In this document: piece after piece, positions 27,935 to 37,200 of the stretch
Position numbering within the stretch: position 1 is the first letter of the stretch
How the letters are laid out: each line of letters begins with the position of its first letter
Assembly (NCBI RefSeq): GCF_947495995.1
Contig: NZ_CANMAX010000001.1
Coordinates: 1,044,068 to 1,108,067, forward strand
DNA: 64,000 bases
Direction of reading: 5' to 3'
Origin: an uncultured Tenacibaculum sp.
GTDB lineage: Bacteria > Bacteroidota > Bacteroidia > Flavobacteriales > Flavobacteriaceae
Notes under the pieces: generated by a model
The model's database searches: none
Told to the model about the DNA's origin: nothing
Seen by the model: only the letters and a program-made list of their open reading frames with translations
Program-made: the position numbers and the translations under genes

Positions 27935-29068
27935 ATGATGATAGCAAAAAAATCTATCAAGTTTGTAGCAATACTAGCATTAGTATTTACTTCATTTAAC
28001 GCATTCGCTGGAGGAGGAGAAACTCCAAGCAAAGGAGAACAGATTAATACTCCTGAATCCATTAACGGTTATATTAAACATCACTTAGCCGATTCACACG
28101 ATTTTACATTGTATTCATATACTAATGATGCAGGTGAAAGAAAACACGTTGGTTTTCCGTTACCAGTAATCGTTTGGACGAGCAAAGGTTTAAAAACTTT
28201 CATGTCTTCTGCATTTCATCATAATGATGATGGTCATGTAGTAGTAGAAAAAGGTGGTGTTAAGTTTGCTAAAATTCATAGTAAGATTTATGAGTTAGAT
28301 GCAGGTGCTGAACATGTTTCTTTTGATGAAGCTCATCACGCAACAAATGCACACAGAGTATTAGATTTTTCGATTACTAAAAGTGTGTTCGGAATGTTAT
28401 TCGCAGGATTACTAATGTTCTTAGGATTTGGTTCTTTAGCTAAAGGATATAAAAAAGGAGCTATTCCAACTGGAGTTGGTCGTGTTCTTGAGCCTTTGGT
28501 GTTATATGTAAGAGATGAAATCGCAAGGCCAAATATTGGTGAGAAAAAATACAAGAAGTTCATGCCATACTTATTAACGGTATTCTTCTTTATCTGGATA
28601 TTAAACTTATTAGGATTAACTCCAATAGGATTTAACGTTACAGGTCAAATTGCAGTTACAGTTTGTTTAGCTTTATTTACAGCTATAATCTATTTAAGTA
28701 GTGGCTCTAAAGATTTTTGGGCTCATACATTATGGATGCCTGGTGTACCAGTAGTATTAAGACCAGTGTTAGCAGTGATAGAATTAGTAGGGTTTGTTTT
28801 AATTAAGCCATTCTCGTTATTAGTTCGTTTATTCGCAAATATTACAGCAGGTCACTTCGTAGTAATGAGCTTAATTGCTTTAATGATTACTATGAAAAAC
28901 CAATTTGGAGCTATAGCTTCAACAGGAATGTCTTTTGTTTTAGCAACGTTTATTATGGTAATTGAAGTGTTAGTAGCATTCTTACAAGCATTTATTTTTA
29001 CCATGTTATCTGCTTTATTCATCGGAATGGCAGTAGAAGAGCATGAGCACGATCATGCACATCATTAA
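27935..29068 (+). CDS. atpB: ATP synthase subunit a
   Basis: Subunit a forms the proton half-channels of the Fo sector. The essential arginine sits in SLLVRLFANITAGHF. The protein is 377 residues, longer than in E. coli, because of a signal peptide and a periplasmic extension of about 120 residues before the first membrane span, as is usual in Bacteroidota. The C-terminus is His-rich (EEHEHDHAHH). It is the first gene of atpB-E-F-H-A-G. Confidence 0.96.
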   Translation: MMIAKKSIKFVAILALVFTSFNAFAGGGETPSKGEQINTPESINGYIKHHLADSHDFTLYSYTNDAGERKHVGFPLPVIVWTSKGLKTFMSSAFHHNDDGHVVVEKGGVKFAKIHSKIYELDAGAEHVSFDEAHHATNAHRVLDFSITKSVFGMLFAGLLMFLGFGSLAKGYKKGAIPTGVGRVLEPLVLYVRDEIARPNIGEKKYKKFMPYLLTVFFFIWILNLLGLTPIGFNVTGQIAVTVCLALFTAIIYLSSGSKDFWAHTLWMPGVPVVLRPVLAVIELVGFVLIKPFSLLVRLFANITAGHFVVMSLIALMITMKNQFGAIASTGMSFVLATFIMVIEVLVAFLQAFIFTMLSALFIGMAVEEHEHDHAHH

Positions 29069-29090
29069 TATAGAATAAGAATTTGTTTAA

Positions 29091-29300
<210 letters not shown>

Positions 29301-29314
29301 GGAATTAAAAAAGT

Positions 29315-29354
29315 AAAACATTTCCCTGTAACGGTTGGTTACAGGAAATGTTTT
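29315..29354 (+). other. intercistronic hairpin between atpE and atpF
   Basis: A 17-bp stem with one bulged C (29315-29332 and 29338-29354, TTTCC(C)TGTAAC / GTTACAGGAAA core) closes a 5-base loop. No T tract longer than four follows. It could be a partial terminator or a 3' stabiliser that raises c-subunit output over the rest of the operon. Confidence 0.75.
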
Positions 29355-29397
29355 CAAATTAAACAAAAAAGATTTTTAAAAGAATAAATTAAATATA

Positions 29398-29898
29398 ATG
29401 GATCAGTTATTAAATGATTTTTCGCCAGGGTTATTTTTCATGCAAGCGGTAATCCTTATCGTATTATTAGTTTTATTAGCTAAGTTTGCTTGGAAACCAA
29501 TTTTAAGTTCTCTTGATGAAAGAGAAGAAGGTATTCAGAGTGCTTTAGATCAAGCTGAGAATGCTCGTAAGGAAATGCAAAACTTACAGGCTGATAACGA
29601 AAAATTATTAAAAGAAGCGAGAGCAGAGCGTGATGCAATGATGAAGGAAGCTCGTGAGATCAAAGATAAAATTATTGCTGATGCTAAAGAAGAAGCAGGA
29701 GAAGAAGCTTCTAAGATGATTGAAAATGCAAAAGCAACAATCAAGCAAGAGCAACAAGCTGCAATTGCAGAATTAAAGAAAAAAGTAGCAGAACTTTCAA
29801 TTGGTATCGCTGAAACAGTTGTAAAGAAAGAATTAGCTTCTCAAGACGACCAATTAAAGCTTGTAGAAGGAATGTTAGAAGACGTTACTTTAAACTAA
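29398..29898 (+). CDS. atpF: ATP synthase subunit b
   Basis: The peripheral-stalk subunit: one N-terminal membrane span (FMQAVILIVLLVLLAKFAW), then a long amphipathic helix rich in Ala/Glu/Lys (residues 40-130). The 166-residue length is normal. It anchors F1 to Fo through subunit delta, whose gene starts 10 bases later. Confidence 0.95.
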   Translation: MDQLLNDFSPGLFFMQAVILIVLLVLLAKFAWKPILSSLDEREEGIQSALDQAENARKEMQNLQADNEKLLKEARAERDAMMKEAREIKDKIIADAKEEAGEEASKMIENAKATIKQEQQAAIAELKKKVAELSIGIAETVVKKELASQDDQLKLVEGMLEDVTLN

Positions 29899-29907
29899 TC
29901 AAGCATA

Positions 29908-30465
29908 ATGAAACAGTCAAGACCAGCATTACGTTACGCAAAAGCGATATTAAACCTAGCTAAAGAGCAAGGTAATGATGCAGAAGTAAACGATAACATG
30001 AAACTTATCGCTGCTACTGTTGCTGAAAGTGACGATTTAGATGCTATGCTTAAAAGTCCAGTTATTAAAGCTTCTGATAAAAAGAAAGTATTAGATGCTT
30101 TATTTGGAGATAAAGTAAATAGTATCGGAAAAGGATTATTTAACTTATTAGCTGAAAATAAAAGAATGTCAATGTTAGAAAGTGTTGCTAAGCAATACAC
30201 TATCATTTTCGATTATTACAAGAACATGCAAGTTGCTACAGTAACTACAGCAGTTGCTTTAAGTTCAGAATTAGAAGCTAAGATCCAAAAGAAGATTGTT
30301 GAAATTACTGGAAACAGTGCAACAATTGAAAACGTAATAAATCCAGATATTTTAGGTGGATTTATTTTACGTGTAGGAGATGTGCAGTATGATGCAAGTA
30401 TCTCTAACCAATTAAACGAATTAAGAAGAGAATTTGACAATAGTCATTATATTCCAAAAATTTAA
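29908..30465 (+). CDS. atpH: ATP synthase subunit delta
   Basis: The OSCP-type delta subunit (185 residues) joins subunit b to the top of F1. Family features are the N-terminal ALRYAKAILNLAKEQ and the C-terminal INPDILGGFILRVGDVQYDAS. Spacing to atpA is 21 bases, in the same operon. Confidence 0.95.
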   Translation: MKQSRPALRYAKAILNLAKEQGNDAEVNDNMKLIAATVAESDDLDAMLKSPVIKASDKKKVLDALFGDKVNSIGKGLFNLLAENKRMSMLESVAKQYTIIFDYYKNMQVATVTTAVALSSELEAKIQKKIVEITGNSATIENVINPDILGGFILRVGDVQYDASISNQLNELRREFDNSHYIPKI

Positions 30466-30486
30466 TTATACATCAAAAGATATAAG

Positions 30487-32067
30487 ATGGCAGCAATTAA
30501 ACCAGCTGAAGTATCAGCAATTTTAAAGGAACAATTAACGAATTTTGAATCAAAAGCTACGTTAAACGAAGTAGGAACTGTATTACAAGTAGGTGATGGT
30601 ATCGCACGTGTTTACGGTTTATCTAACGTACAATATGGTGAATTAGTTGATTTTGGTAACGGTTTAGAAGGAATCGTATTAAACTTAGAAGAAGATAACG
30701 TTGGTGTTGTATTATTAGGAGCATCTACTGGAGTAAGTGAAGGTTCTACAGTAAAACGTACTGAAAGAATTGCTTCTTTAAAAGTTGGAGAAGGAGTTGT
30801 AGGTAGAGTTGTAGATACTTTAGGTAACCCAATTGACGGTAAAGGACCAATTGAAGGAGAAACTTTCGAAATGCCTTTAGAGCGTAAAGCACCAGGGGTA
30901 ATCTATCGTCAACCAGTAACGGAGCCATTACAAACAGGTATTAAGTCTGTAGATGCAATGATTCCAATCGGACGTGGACAACGTGAGTTAATCATTGGAG
31001 ACCGTCAAACTGGTAAGTCAACAGTTGCTATTGATACTATCTTAAATCAAAAAGAATTTTACGATGCAGGTGAGCCAGTATATTGTATCTACGTTGCAGT
31101 AGGTCAAAAAGGTTCTACAGTAGCTGCTATCGCTAACATGTTAGAAGAAAAAGGAGCTTTAGCTTATACAACTATTGTTGCCGCTAACGCTTCAGATCCT
31201 GCTCCAATGCAGGTATATGCACCTTTCGCAGGAGCTGCTATCGGTGAGTATTTCCGTGATACTGGTCGTCCAGCATTAATCATTTATGATGATTTATCTA
31301 AACAAGCAGTTGCTTACCGTGAGGTATCTTTATTATTACGTCGTCCACCGGGACGTGAGGCGTATCCTGGAGATGTATTCTACTTACACTCTAGATTATT
31401 AGAGCGTGCAGCAAAAGTTATTAATGACGATTCAATTGCAGCTCAAATGAACGACTTACCAGAGTCATTAAAGAGTAAAGTAAAAGGTGGTGGTTCTTTA
31501 ACTGCATTACCAATTATTGAAACTCAAGCGGGAGACGTTTCTGCGTATATTCCAACAAACGTAATTTCGATTACTGATGGACAGATTTTCTTAGAGTCTG
31601 ATTTATTTAACTCGGGTGTTCGTCCAGCGATTAACGTAGGTATTTCTGTATCTCGTGTAGGAGGTTCTGCTCAGATTAAGTCAATGAAGAAAGTATCTGG
31701 TACATTAAAGTTAGATCAAGCTCAGTACCGTGAATTAGAAGCATTCGCTAAGTTTGGTTCTGATTTAGATGCAGCTACAATGAATGTAATCTCTAAAGGT
31801 CAACGTAACGTTGAGATTTTAAAGCAAAATCAAGGAGATCCATTTACAGTAGAAGATCAGATCGCTATTATCTATGCAGGTTCTAAGAACTTATTAAAAG
31901 ATGTTCCTGTAAATAAAGTAAAAGAATTCGAAGCAAATTATATTGAATTCTTAAATGCAAAGCATAGAGATACATTAGACACGTTAAAATCAGGTAAATT
32001 AACTGATGAGACTACTGATGTATTAACACAAGCAGCTAAAGAGATTTCTGCTAAATATTCAGCATAA
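30487..32067 (+). CDS. atpA: ATP synthase subunit alpha
   Basis: The non-catalytic nucleotide-binding F1 subunit (526 residues). Walker [10 protein letters not shown], the [17 protein letters not shown] block with the alpha-specific arginine, and the [12 protein letters not shown] motif are present. It carries the strongest codon bias of the window, as expected of a highly expressed gene. Confidence 0.98.
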   Translation: MAAIKPAEVSAILKEQLTNFESKATLNEVGTVLQVGDGIARVYGLSNVQYGELVDFGNGLEGIVLNLEEDNVGVVLLGASTGVSEGSTVKRTERIASLKVGEGVVGRVVDTLGNPIDGKGPIEGETFEMPLERKAPGVIYRQPVTEPLQTGIKSVDAMIPIGRGQRELIIGDRQTGKSTVAIDTILNQKEFYDAGEPVYCIYVAVGQKGSTVAAIANMLEEKGALAYTTIVAANASDPAPMQVYAPFAGAAIGEYFRDTGRPALIIYDDLSKQAVAYREVSLLLRRPPGREAYPGDVFYLHSRLLERAAKVINDDSIAAQMNDLPESLKSKVKGGGSLTALPIIETQAGDVSAYIPTNVISITDGQIFLESDLFNSGVRPAINVGISVSRVGGSAQIKSMKKVSGTLKLDQAQYRELEAFAKFGSDLDAATMNVISKGQRNVEILKQNQGDPFTVEDQIAIIYAGSKNLLKDVPVNKVKEFEANYIEFLNAKHRDTLDTLKSGKLTDETTDVLTQAAKEISAKYSA

Positions 32068-32076
32068 TTAAAACAC

Positions 32077-32106
32077 ATTTCCTCATTGAGAAATCATTGA
32101 GGAAAT
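32077..32106 (+). other. short hairpin between atpA and atpG
   Basis: A 9-bp inverted repeat ATTTCCTCA / TGAGGAAAT with a 12-base loop and no T run. It may stabilise or process the mRNA between the two cistrons. Confidence 0.5.
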
Positions 32107-32130
32107 TCAAACAATTTTAAGTTCATATAG

Positions 32131-32991
32131 ATGGCAAACTTAAAAGAAATACGTAACAGAATTACTTCGATTAAATCAACAATGCAGATTACATCTGCCA
32201 TGAAAATGGTATCTGCTGCAAAGTTGAAAAAGGCACAAGATGCTATTACAGCAATGCGCCCTTATTCTTCTAAATTAACTGAACTTTTACAAAGTTTAAG
32301 TGCTACTTTAGAAGGAAATACAGGAGGAGCTTATTCTGAACAAAGAGAAGTAAACAAAGTTTTATTAGTTGCTGTTACTTCTAACAGAGGTTTATGTGGA
32401 GGATTTAACTCTTCTATCATCAAAAAAACTGTTGGTACAATTAATGAAACATACAACGGAGTAGAAGTTGACCTTTTAACTATCGGTAAAAAAGGAAACG
32501 ACATCTTATCAAAAGAATATAATGTTGTTGAAAATAACAATAGTATTTTCGATGATTTAACTTTTGATAATGCTGCTGAAGTTGCTCAACAATTAATGGA
32601 TTTATACGTTACAGGTACTTACGATAGAATCGAAATTATCTACAATCAATTTAAAAATGCTGCTACACAAATTGCAATGGTAGAGCAATTTTTACCTATT
32701 AAACCTGTTGAGGGAGAAAACAATGTTAGTTCAGACTATATCTTCGAACCTTCTAAAGAAGAAATAGTTTTAGAATTAATTCCTAAGTCATTAAAAACTC
32801 AGTTATATAAAGCAATTCGTGATTCATTTGCTGCCGAACACGGTGCTCGTATGACTGCAATGCACAAAGCAACAGATAATGCTAAGGAATTACGTGACGA
32901 TTTATTATTAACATATAACAAAGCGCGTCAGGCTGCAATTACTAATGAAATTTTAGAGATCGTTGGTGGAGCAGAAGCATTGAACAACTAA
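32131..32991 (+). CDS. atpG: ATP synthase subunit gamma
   Basis: The rotor shaft of F1 (286 residues). The N-terminal helix RNRITSIKSTMQITSAMKMV and the C-terminal helix RMTAMHKATDNAKEL are typical. The operon ends here with a terminator. The beta and epsilon subunits (atpD, atpC) are not in this window, as is normal for Bacteroidota, where they form a separate operon. Confidence 0.97.
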   Translation: MANLKEIRNRITSIKSTMQITSAMKMVSAAKLKKAQDAITAMRPYSSKLTELLQSLSATLEGNTGGAYSEQREVNKVLLVAVTSNRGLCGGFNSSIIKKTVGTINETYNGVEVDLLTIGKKGNDILSKEYNVVENNNSIFDDLTFDNAAEVAQQLMDLYVTGTYDRIEIIYNQFKNAATQIAMVEQFLPIKPVEGENNVSSDYIFEPSKEEIVLELIPKSLKTQLYKAIRDSFAAEHGARMTAMHKATDNAKELRDDLLLTYNKARQAAITNEILEIVGGAEALNN

Positions 32992-33015
32992 GAATATTTA
33001 ATATTTATATATTTG

Positions 33016-33044
33016 AAAGCGAATCTCAAAAGATTCGCTTTTTT
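33016..33044 (+). terminator. intrinsic terminator after atpG
   Basis: An 11-bp stem AAAGCGAATCT / AGATTCGCTTT with loop CAAA ends in a run of T's. Confidence 0.92.
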
Positions 33045-33065
33045 AATTTAAAACTACCATAAGCT

Positions 33066-33608
33066 ATGAAACAATCAATCTTTATTATTTTATCATTTTT
33101 TTATGCAATCACTTTAGTATCTCAAGACGATGGTTATGCGAGTGAAAAGAAAATGGAAAAACCTAAAGTAATTACAATTAATAAGGAATCAGAAGATATT
33201 CCTTTTACTATTATCGAGGAAGTTCCTGTACATCCTAAATGTCAAGATTTAATCACAAATGCTGAAAAGAAAAGATGTTTGAATGTTATGATGATTAAAC
33301 ACGTACAGAGACATTTTAATGCAGGATTAGCTAATTGTATTGAAGAAAAGACAGTTTACAATCCAGATACTGAGAAAAATGAAAAACAATGTGTAGGTTT
33401 AAGACCCGGTAAAAAGAAGATTTACATTCAGTTTAAGATCGATGTTACAGGTGAAGTTGTTGATATTAAAGTAATGGCACCTCATAAAACTTTGGAAGAA
33501 GAAGGAGTTAGGTTAGCAAAACTTTTACCTAAAATGATACCTGGGAAACAAAAAGGTAAGCCTGTTAAAGTTGCTTATACCTTACCAATAACTTTCAATG
33601 TAGATTAA
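33066..33608 (+). CDS. secreted TonB C-terminal-domain protein
   Basis: A cleavable signal peptide (to about LVS/Q, residue 19) is followed by a short linker and a TonB-C domain of about 130 residues. The domain blocks are CLNVMMIKHVQRHFN, GKKKIYIQFKIDVTGEV and GKPVKVAYTLPITFNVD. Unlike true TonB it has no uncleaved membrane anchor and no proline-rich spanner. Four cysteines (HPKC, KKRC, LANC, EKQC) may form disulfides. A paralog follows 43 bases later. Whether it contacts receptors in the periplasm is an inference. Confidence 0.82.
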   Translation: MKQSIFIILSFFYAITLVSQDDGYASEKKMEKPKVITINKESEDIPFTIIEEVPVHPKCQDLITNAEKKRCLNVMMIKHVQRHFNAGLANCIEEKTVYNPDTEKNEKQCVGLRPGKKKIYIQFKIDVTGEVVDIKVMAPHKTLEEEGVRLAKLLPKMIPGKQKGKPVKVAYTLPITFNVD

Positions 33609-33651
33609 ACACAGGGAATAGAAAATCTATTTAATTCCAAAGACAATTCTT

Positions 33652-34149
33652 ATGAAAAAAGCTTTTCTTTTATTGCTTCTTACAGGAATAGGAGTGATAG
33701 GTTATTCTCAGAATGACACTATAAATACATCGTCAGAAATAGTAAAAGTAGAACGACCTCCAGTACATAGGAGATGTAGAAAATTTAAAACAGCTGAAGA
33801 AATAGGGAGTTGTTTAAATAAACAAGTTAAAAAACATTTTAATAGAGCTTTTTATATCGATTATGATTGCATTGTAAAAAAGCATGTATTTGATGCTAAG
33901 AAAAATAAAAAAGTATTCAAATGTATTCCTTTAGACGCTGGTAAGTATGTGGTTTACGTTCAGTTCAAAATAAACAAAGAAGGTTATATCAAAGATATAA
34001 CAGTAAAAAATGCTCCTCATATAGCTGTTGAGAGAGAAGCTATTCGAGTAATAAAACGAATTCGAAAAATGAAGGAACCTGCAGAGCTTAGTGGAATTCC
34101 TGTTGAAGTAGGTTATACTTTACCATTTACGATTACTGTAGAAGAATAA
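33652..34149 (+). CDS. secreted TonB C-terminal-domain protein, paralog
   Basis: It is a tandem paralog of the preceding gene, with the same signal peptide plus TonB-C layout and the same four cysteines (HRRC, IGSC, YDCI, FKCI). It keeps the domain blocks CLNKQVKKHFN, GKYVVYVQFKINKEGYI and PVEVGYTLPFTI. Without an anchor or spanner it cannot work like canonical TonB alone. It is closed by a strong terminator. Confidence 0.82.
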   Translation: MKKAFLLLLLTGIGVIGYSQNDTINTSSEIVKVERPPVHRRCRKFKTAEEIGSCLNKQVKKHFNRAFYIDYDCIVKKHVFDAKKNKKVFKCIPLDAGKYVVYVQFKINKEGYIKDITVKNAPHIAVEREAIRVIKRIRKMKEPAELSGIPVEVGYTLPFTITVEE

Positions 34150-34150
34150 A

Positions 34151-34176
34151 AAACGAATCCATTTGGATTCGTTTTT
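34151..34176 (+). terminator. intrinsic terminator after the TonB-C pair
   Basis: A 10-bp stem AAACGAATCC / GGATTCGTTT with loop ATTT is followed by TT. It starts one base after the stop. Confidence 0.92.
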
Positions 34177-34482
34177 CTGTTTATATATAAAATCTATAAG
34201 ATCAGACATGTAACTTTTTCTATGAATTTCACTTTGTTTTTTAAGGTGAATTAATGTTAAATTTGTTCTTCAAGTTTGTTTTTTTCATTAGATTTGATTC
34301 AAAGAAGAAAGAAAAAATAGCTATTAAAATTCACAATTCTTTAATTTTTAAAAACTAGTTGTTTAGTGTTTATTTGCTAGATAAACTACAGTTATATGTG
34401 CGCACATATATCGTCGTTTGTCTTTTTATTTAGTACTTAACAACTATAATATTAATCATCCTTTTTAAATTTAAACTAGAAA
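34177..34482. other. 306-base non-coding stretch before the lipoprotein gene
   Basis: No reading frame of interest. It holds a perfect 18-bp palindrome at 34393-34410 and AT-rich DNA. No exact TAnnTTTG was found close to the 34483 start. This length of leader, with a palindrome 73 bases from the ATG, suggests a regulated promoter. Confidence 0.5.
34393..34410. promoter_or_regulatory. 18-bp perfect palindrome, candidate operator
   Basis: TATATGTGCGCACATATA is fully self-complementary with a GCGC core, rare in this AT-rich setting. It lies 73 bases upstream of the lipoprotein gene and could bind a dimeric regulator. Confidence 0.5.
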
Positions 34483-35286
34483 ATGAAATCAGTTTTCAAA
34501 GTATTATCAATTTTCATGTTGATAGCAGTCCTTAATTCATGTCAAAATGAAGAAGAACAATTAATTCCTAATGAGTCATCTTCTGATGTTGTAAACACAT
34601 TAACAAAAGAAGATTCTGAATTATCTGCAAGATCATCTAACATTTGTAATTTCGATATAATTACAGCCAATAGAAGTAATATTGTTAGAATTGGAGAAGT
34701 AAAAACATTTACAGTTTCGAATAATGTTCCAAATAATGTTTCTTTTAAATGGTCTGTAATAGATGGAGCAGGAATTCAAATATTAGGTTCAACTACATCT
34801 AGAACTTTTACTGTTAAAATTAGTAGTGGTTTTAGAGTTGGAGCAATAAGATTAGAAACAAACTATAGTGGAAATTGTAACTTAGAATTTAGTATTTATC
34901 TTAATGGAATTTTTAACAGTTGTTCTAGTGTTATTACTCCGCCAACTCCATCTCCAATTTATTCTAACTTCAGACCACCTGTGCCAGATGGTTATTTTAA
35001 AGATAATTTAGGATCAAATTATATTTGTGTAGGTACAATTGCTAACGAATTATCGGTACCATATGAGCCTTGTACAACTTACAATTGGAGTATTAGTCCA
35101 GCAGGAAATGATACGGCAATTATTTATCCTTCTAGGAACAATGCGACGGTAATAGTTAAAAAAGCAGGAATCTATAAAGTTAATTTAACGACTTCAAATA
35201 GAAATGGAACTAGATACGAACAATTCATATTAAGAGCAGAGAATTGTGATACCACTCCAGGTGGTGGAGGATTTGGAGGCTTCTAA
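34483..35286 (+). CDS. lipoprotein with PKD-like beta domains
   Basis: The signal peptide ends at a lipobox (LNSC, Cys20). The mature part shows two Ig/PKD-like units (around residues 65-130 with VSFKWSVIDGAG, and 195-255 with CTTYNWSISPAGND), and a glycine-rich end GGGGFGGF. Similar surface lipoproteins occur in Flavobacteriia with T9SS substrates, but no T9SS sorting domain is present here. The function is unknown. It is a single-gene unit, with a palindrome upstream and a bidirectional terminator after it. Confidence 0.75.
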   Translation: MKSVFKVLSIFMLIAVLNSCQNEEEQLIPNESSSDVVNTLTKEDSELSARSSNICNFDIITANRSNIVRIGEVKTFTVSNNVPNNVSFKWSVIDGAGIQILGSTTSRTFTVKISSGFRVGAIRLETNYSGNCNLEFSIYLNGIFNSCSSVITPPTPSPIYSNFRPPVPDGYFKDNLGSNYICVGTIANELSVPYEPCTTYNWSISPAGNDTAIIYPSRNNATVIVKKAGIYKVNLTTSNRNGTRYEQFILRAENCDTTPGGGGFGGF

Positions 35287-35298
35287 AATGAGTAAAAG

Positions 35299-35330
35299 AA
35301 AAGTAAACCTTAAAAAAGGTTTACTTTTTT
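35299..35330. terminator. bidirectional terminator between the lipoprotein gene and dxs
   Basis: A 13-bp stem AAAAGTAAACCTT / AAGGTTTACTTTT with loop AAAA has T runs on both strands. The dxs stop codon lies inside the right arm. Confidence 0.88.
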
Positions 35331-37099
35331 ATCATATTCTCAATTTCAGATAAAATAGTATTAGCGTCAATTCCACAAATTTGATGCAATTCTGCTACTG
35401 TACCGTGATGTATAAACTGATCTGGTATTCCTAAAACTTTAATTTGATTTTTATAATCATGTGTAGATGCAAACTCTAAAATGGCAGAACCAAATCCGCC
35501 TTTTATAGTTCCGTCTTCAATTGTGATTATTTTATCAAACTTTTTAAAGATGCTATGTAATAGCACCTGATCAAGTGGTTTTACAAAGCGTAAATCGTAA
35601 TGTGCAACTTGATTCTTTTCTTTTGTTAATTTTAAAGCCTCTGAGACGTTTTTAGCTATCGAACCAATAGAAAGTATAGCAATGTTGTTTCCTTGTTGTA
35701 AACAAGCTCCTTTTCCTATAGAAATCGATTCAAAAGGTAATTGCCAATCAATAGTAACTCCCTTTCCTCTCGGATAACGAATAGCGATAGGGTTTTCTAA
35801 GCCTAATTGTGCAGTATATAAGATGTTTCTTAACTCAATTTCATTGCGCGGAGCGAAAATAGTTAGATTCGGAATGCAACGTAAATATGCAATATCAAAA
35901 ACTCCATGATGTGTTGCTCCATCTTCACCTACAAGTCCGGCACGATCTAAACAGAAAACAACAGGTAAATTTTGTAAAGCTACATCGTGAATAATTTGAT
36001 CGTAAGAGCGCTGTAAAAAAGTTGAGTAAATATTGCAATAAGGTATCAATCCTTCTGCGGCCATACCAGCAGCTAAAGTAACTGCGTGTTGTTCTGCAAT
36101 TCCAACATCAAAAGTTCTCTTCGGAAACTTTTCTAACATAAATTTTAATGAACTCCCAGTTAACATAGCTGGAGTAATTCCAACAATTTTATCGTTTTGT
36201 TCAGCAAGCTCAACAATGGTTTTACCAAAAACATCTTGATATTTTGGAGGTTCAATATGATTTGGTTTCGGAATTATATCTCCAGAAACTTTATCAAATT
36301 TCCCCGGAGCATGATATTTTACTTGATCTTCTTCTGCTTGTCGTAATCCTTTTCCTTTGGTAGTAACAACATGTAAGAATTTCGGACCAGGAATATCTTT
36401 TAGTCGCTGTAATTCGCGAATTAGTTCTTCTAAATTATGACCGTCAACCGGACCAGAATAATCGAAGTTTAATGCTTCAATAATATTATCTTGAGAAACA
36501 TCACTTCGTTGTAATTTAACTCGTGTTAAGTATTCTTTTAAAGCACCAACTGCAGGATCAATTCCAATAGCATTATCATTTAAAATAACAAGTAAGTTGG
36601 CATCAGTAACTCCGGCGTGATTTAAAGCTTCGAAAGCCATTCCACTGGCAATCGATGCATCTCCAATAACTGCAACATGATGTTTATGTTCGCCTTTTAG
36701 TTGCGAAGCAATTGCCATTCCTAAAGCTGCAGAAATTGATGTTGAAGAATGTCCAACTCCAAAAGTGTCGTATTCACTTTCGCTACGTTTTGGAAACCCT
36801 GAAATACCATTAAGCTGACGATTGGTATGAAAGTTATCTTTTCGTCCAGTTAAGATTTTATGTCCGTATGCTTGGTGTCCAACATCCCAAACCAATAAAT
36901 CTTTAGGAGTATTAAATACATAATGTAACGCTATTGTAAGTTCGATAACACCTAAGCTAGCACCTAAATGACCTTCTTTTGTAGCTACAATATCGATAAT
37001 GAATCTACGAAGTTCTTGAGCTACTTGAGGCAATTCCTTTGTATCTAATTTTCTAAGATCTGAAGGAAGTGAAATAGTATTTAATAGCTTTTCCAACAT
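35321..37099 (-). CDS. dxs: 1-deoxy-D-xylulose-5-phosphate synthase
   Basis: A thiamine-diphosphate enzyme that condenses pyruvate and glyceraldehyde-3-phosphate in the first step of the MEP isoprenoid pathway. The 592-residue length suits Flavobacteriia. Blocks present are VWDVGHQAYGHKILTGR, the ThDP motif GDASIASGMAFEALN with NDN, and the transketolase Pyr-domain DVGIAEQHAVTLAAGMA. The C-terminal domain carries RFVKPLD. A TAACTTTG element (37104-37111) ends four bases before the ATG, which suggests an almost leaderless mRNA. rsmI is divergent. Confidence 0.97.
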   Translation of the reverse strand: MLEKLLNTISLPSDLRKLDTKELPQVAQELRRFIIDIVATKEGHLGASLGVIELTIALHYVFNTPKDLLVWDVGHQAYGHKILTGRKDNFHTNRQLNGISGFPKRSESEYDTFGVGHSSTSISAALGMAIASQLKGEHKHHVAVIGDASIASGMAFEALNHAGVTDANLLVILNDNAIGIDPAVGALKEYLTRVKLQRSDVSQDNIIEALNFDYSGPVDGHNLEELIRELQRLKDIPGPKFLHVVTTKGKGLRQAEEDQVKYHAPGKFDKVSGDIIPKPNHIEPPKYQDVFGKTIVELAEQNDKIVGITPAMLTGSSLKFMLEKFPKRTFDVGIAEQHAVTLAAGMAAEGLIPYCNIYSTFLQRSYDQIIHDVALQNLPVVFCLDRAGLVGEDGATHHGVFDIAYLRCIPNLTIFAPRNEIELRNILYTAQLGLENPIAIRYPRGKGVTIDWQLPFESISIGKGACLQQGNNIAILSIGSIAKNVSEALKLTKEKNQVAHYDLRFVKPLDQVLLHSIFKKFDKIITIEDGTIKGGFGSAILEFASTHDYKNQIKVLGIPDQFIHHGTVAELHQICGIDANTILSEIENMIKK

Positions 37100-37103
37100 G
37101 AGA

Positions 37104-37111
37104 CAAAGTTA
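37104..37111 (-). promoter_or_regulatory. -7 element TAACTTTG of dxs
   Basis: An exact TAnnTTTG match on the minus strand, four bases upstream of the dxs ATG. No TTG at -33 was found. Transcription would start at or inside the first codon. Confidence 0.55.
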
Positions 37112-37188
37112 ATGATAAGTTGGAAGTAAGAAGTTGGGAGTTTCGTTTTTTTTGATTTATTAGAATGATTTCAAACTAACACTTTTAC

Positions 37189-37196
37189 TAACTTTG
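37189..37196 (+). promoter_or_regulatory. -7 element TAACTTTG of rsmI
   Basis: An exact TAnnTTTG match, four bases before the rsmI ATG. It is the mirror arrangement of the dxs element in the same 101-base divergent gap. Confidence 0.55.
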
Positions 37197-37200
37197 CAGT

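Noticed and set aside
32131..32991. Incomplete ATP synthase operon, beta and epsilon genes lost
   Set aside because: In Bacteroidota atpD and atpC are normally in a separate operon, so absence here is expected.
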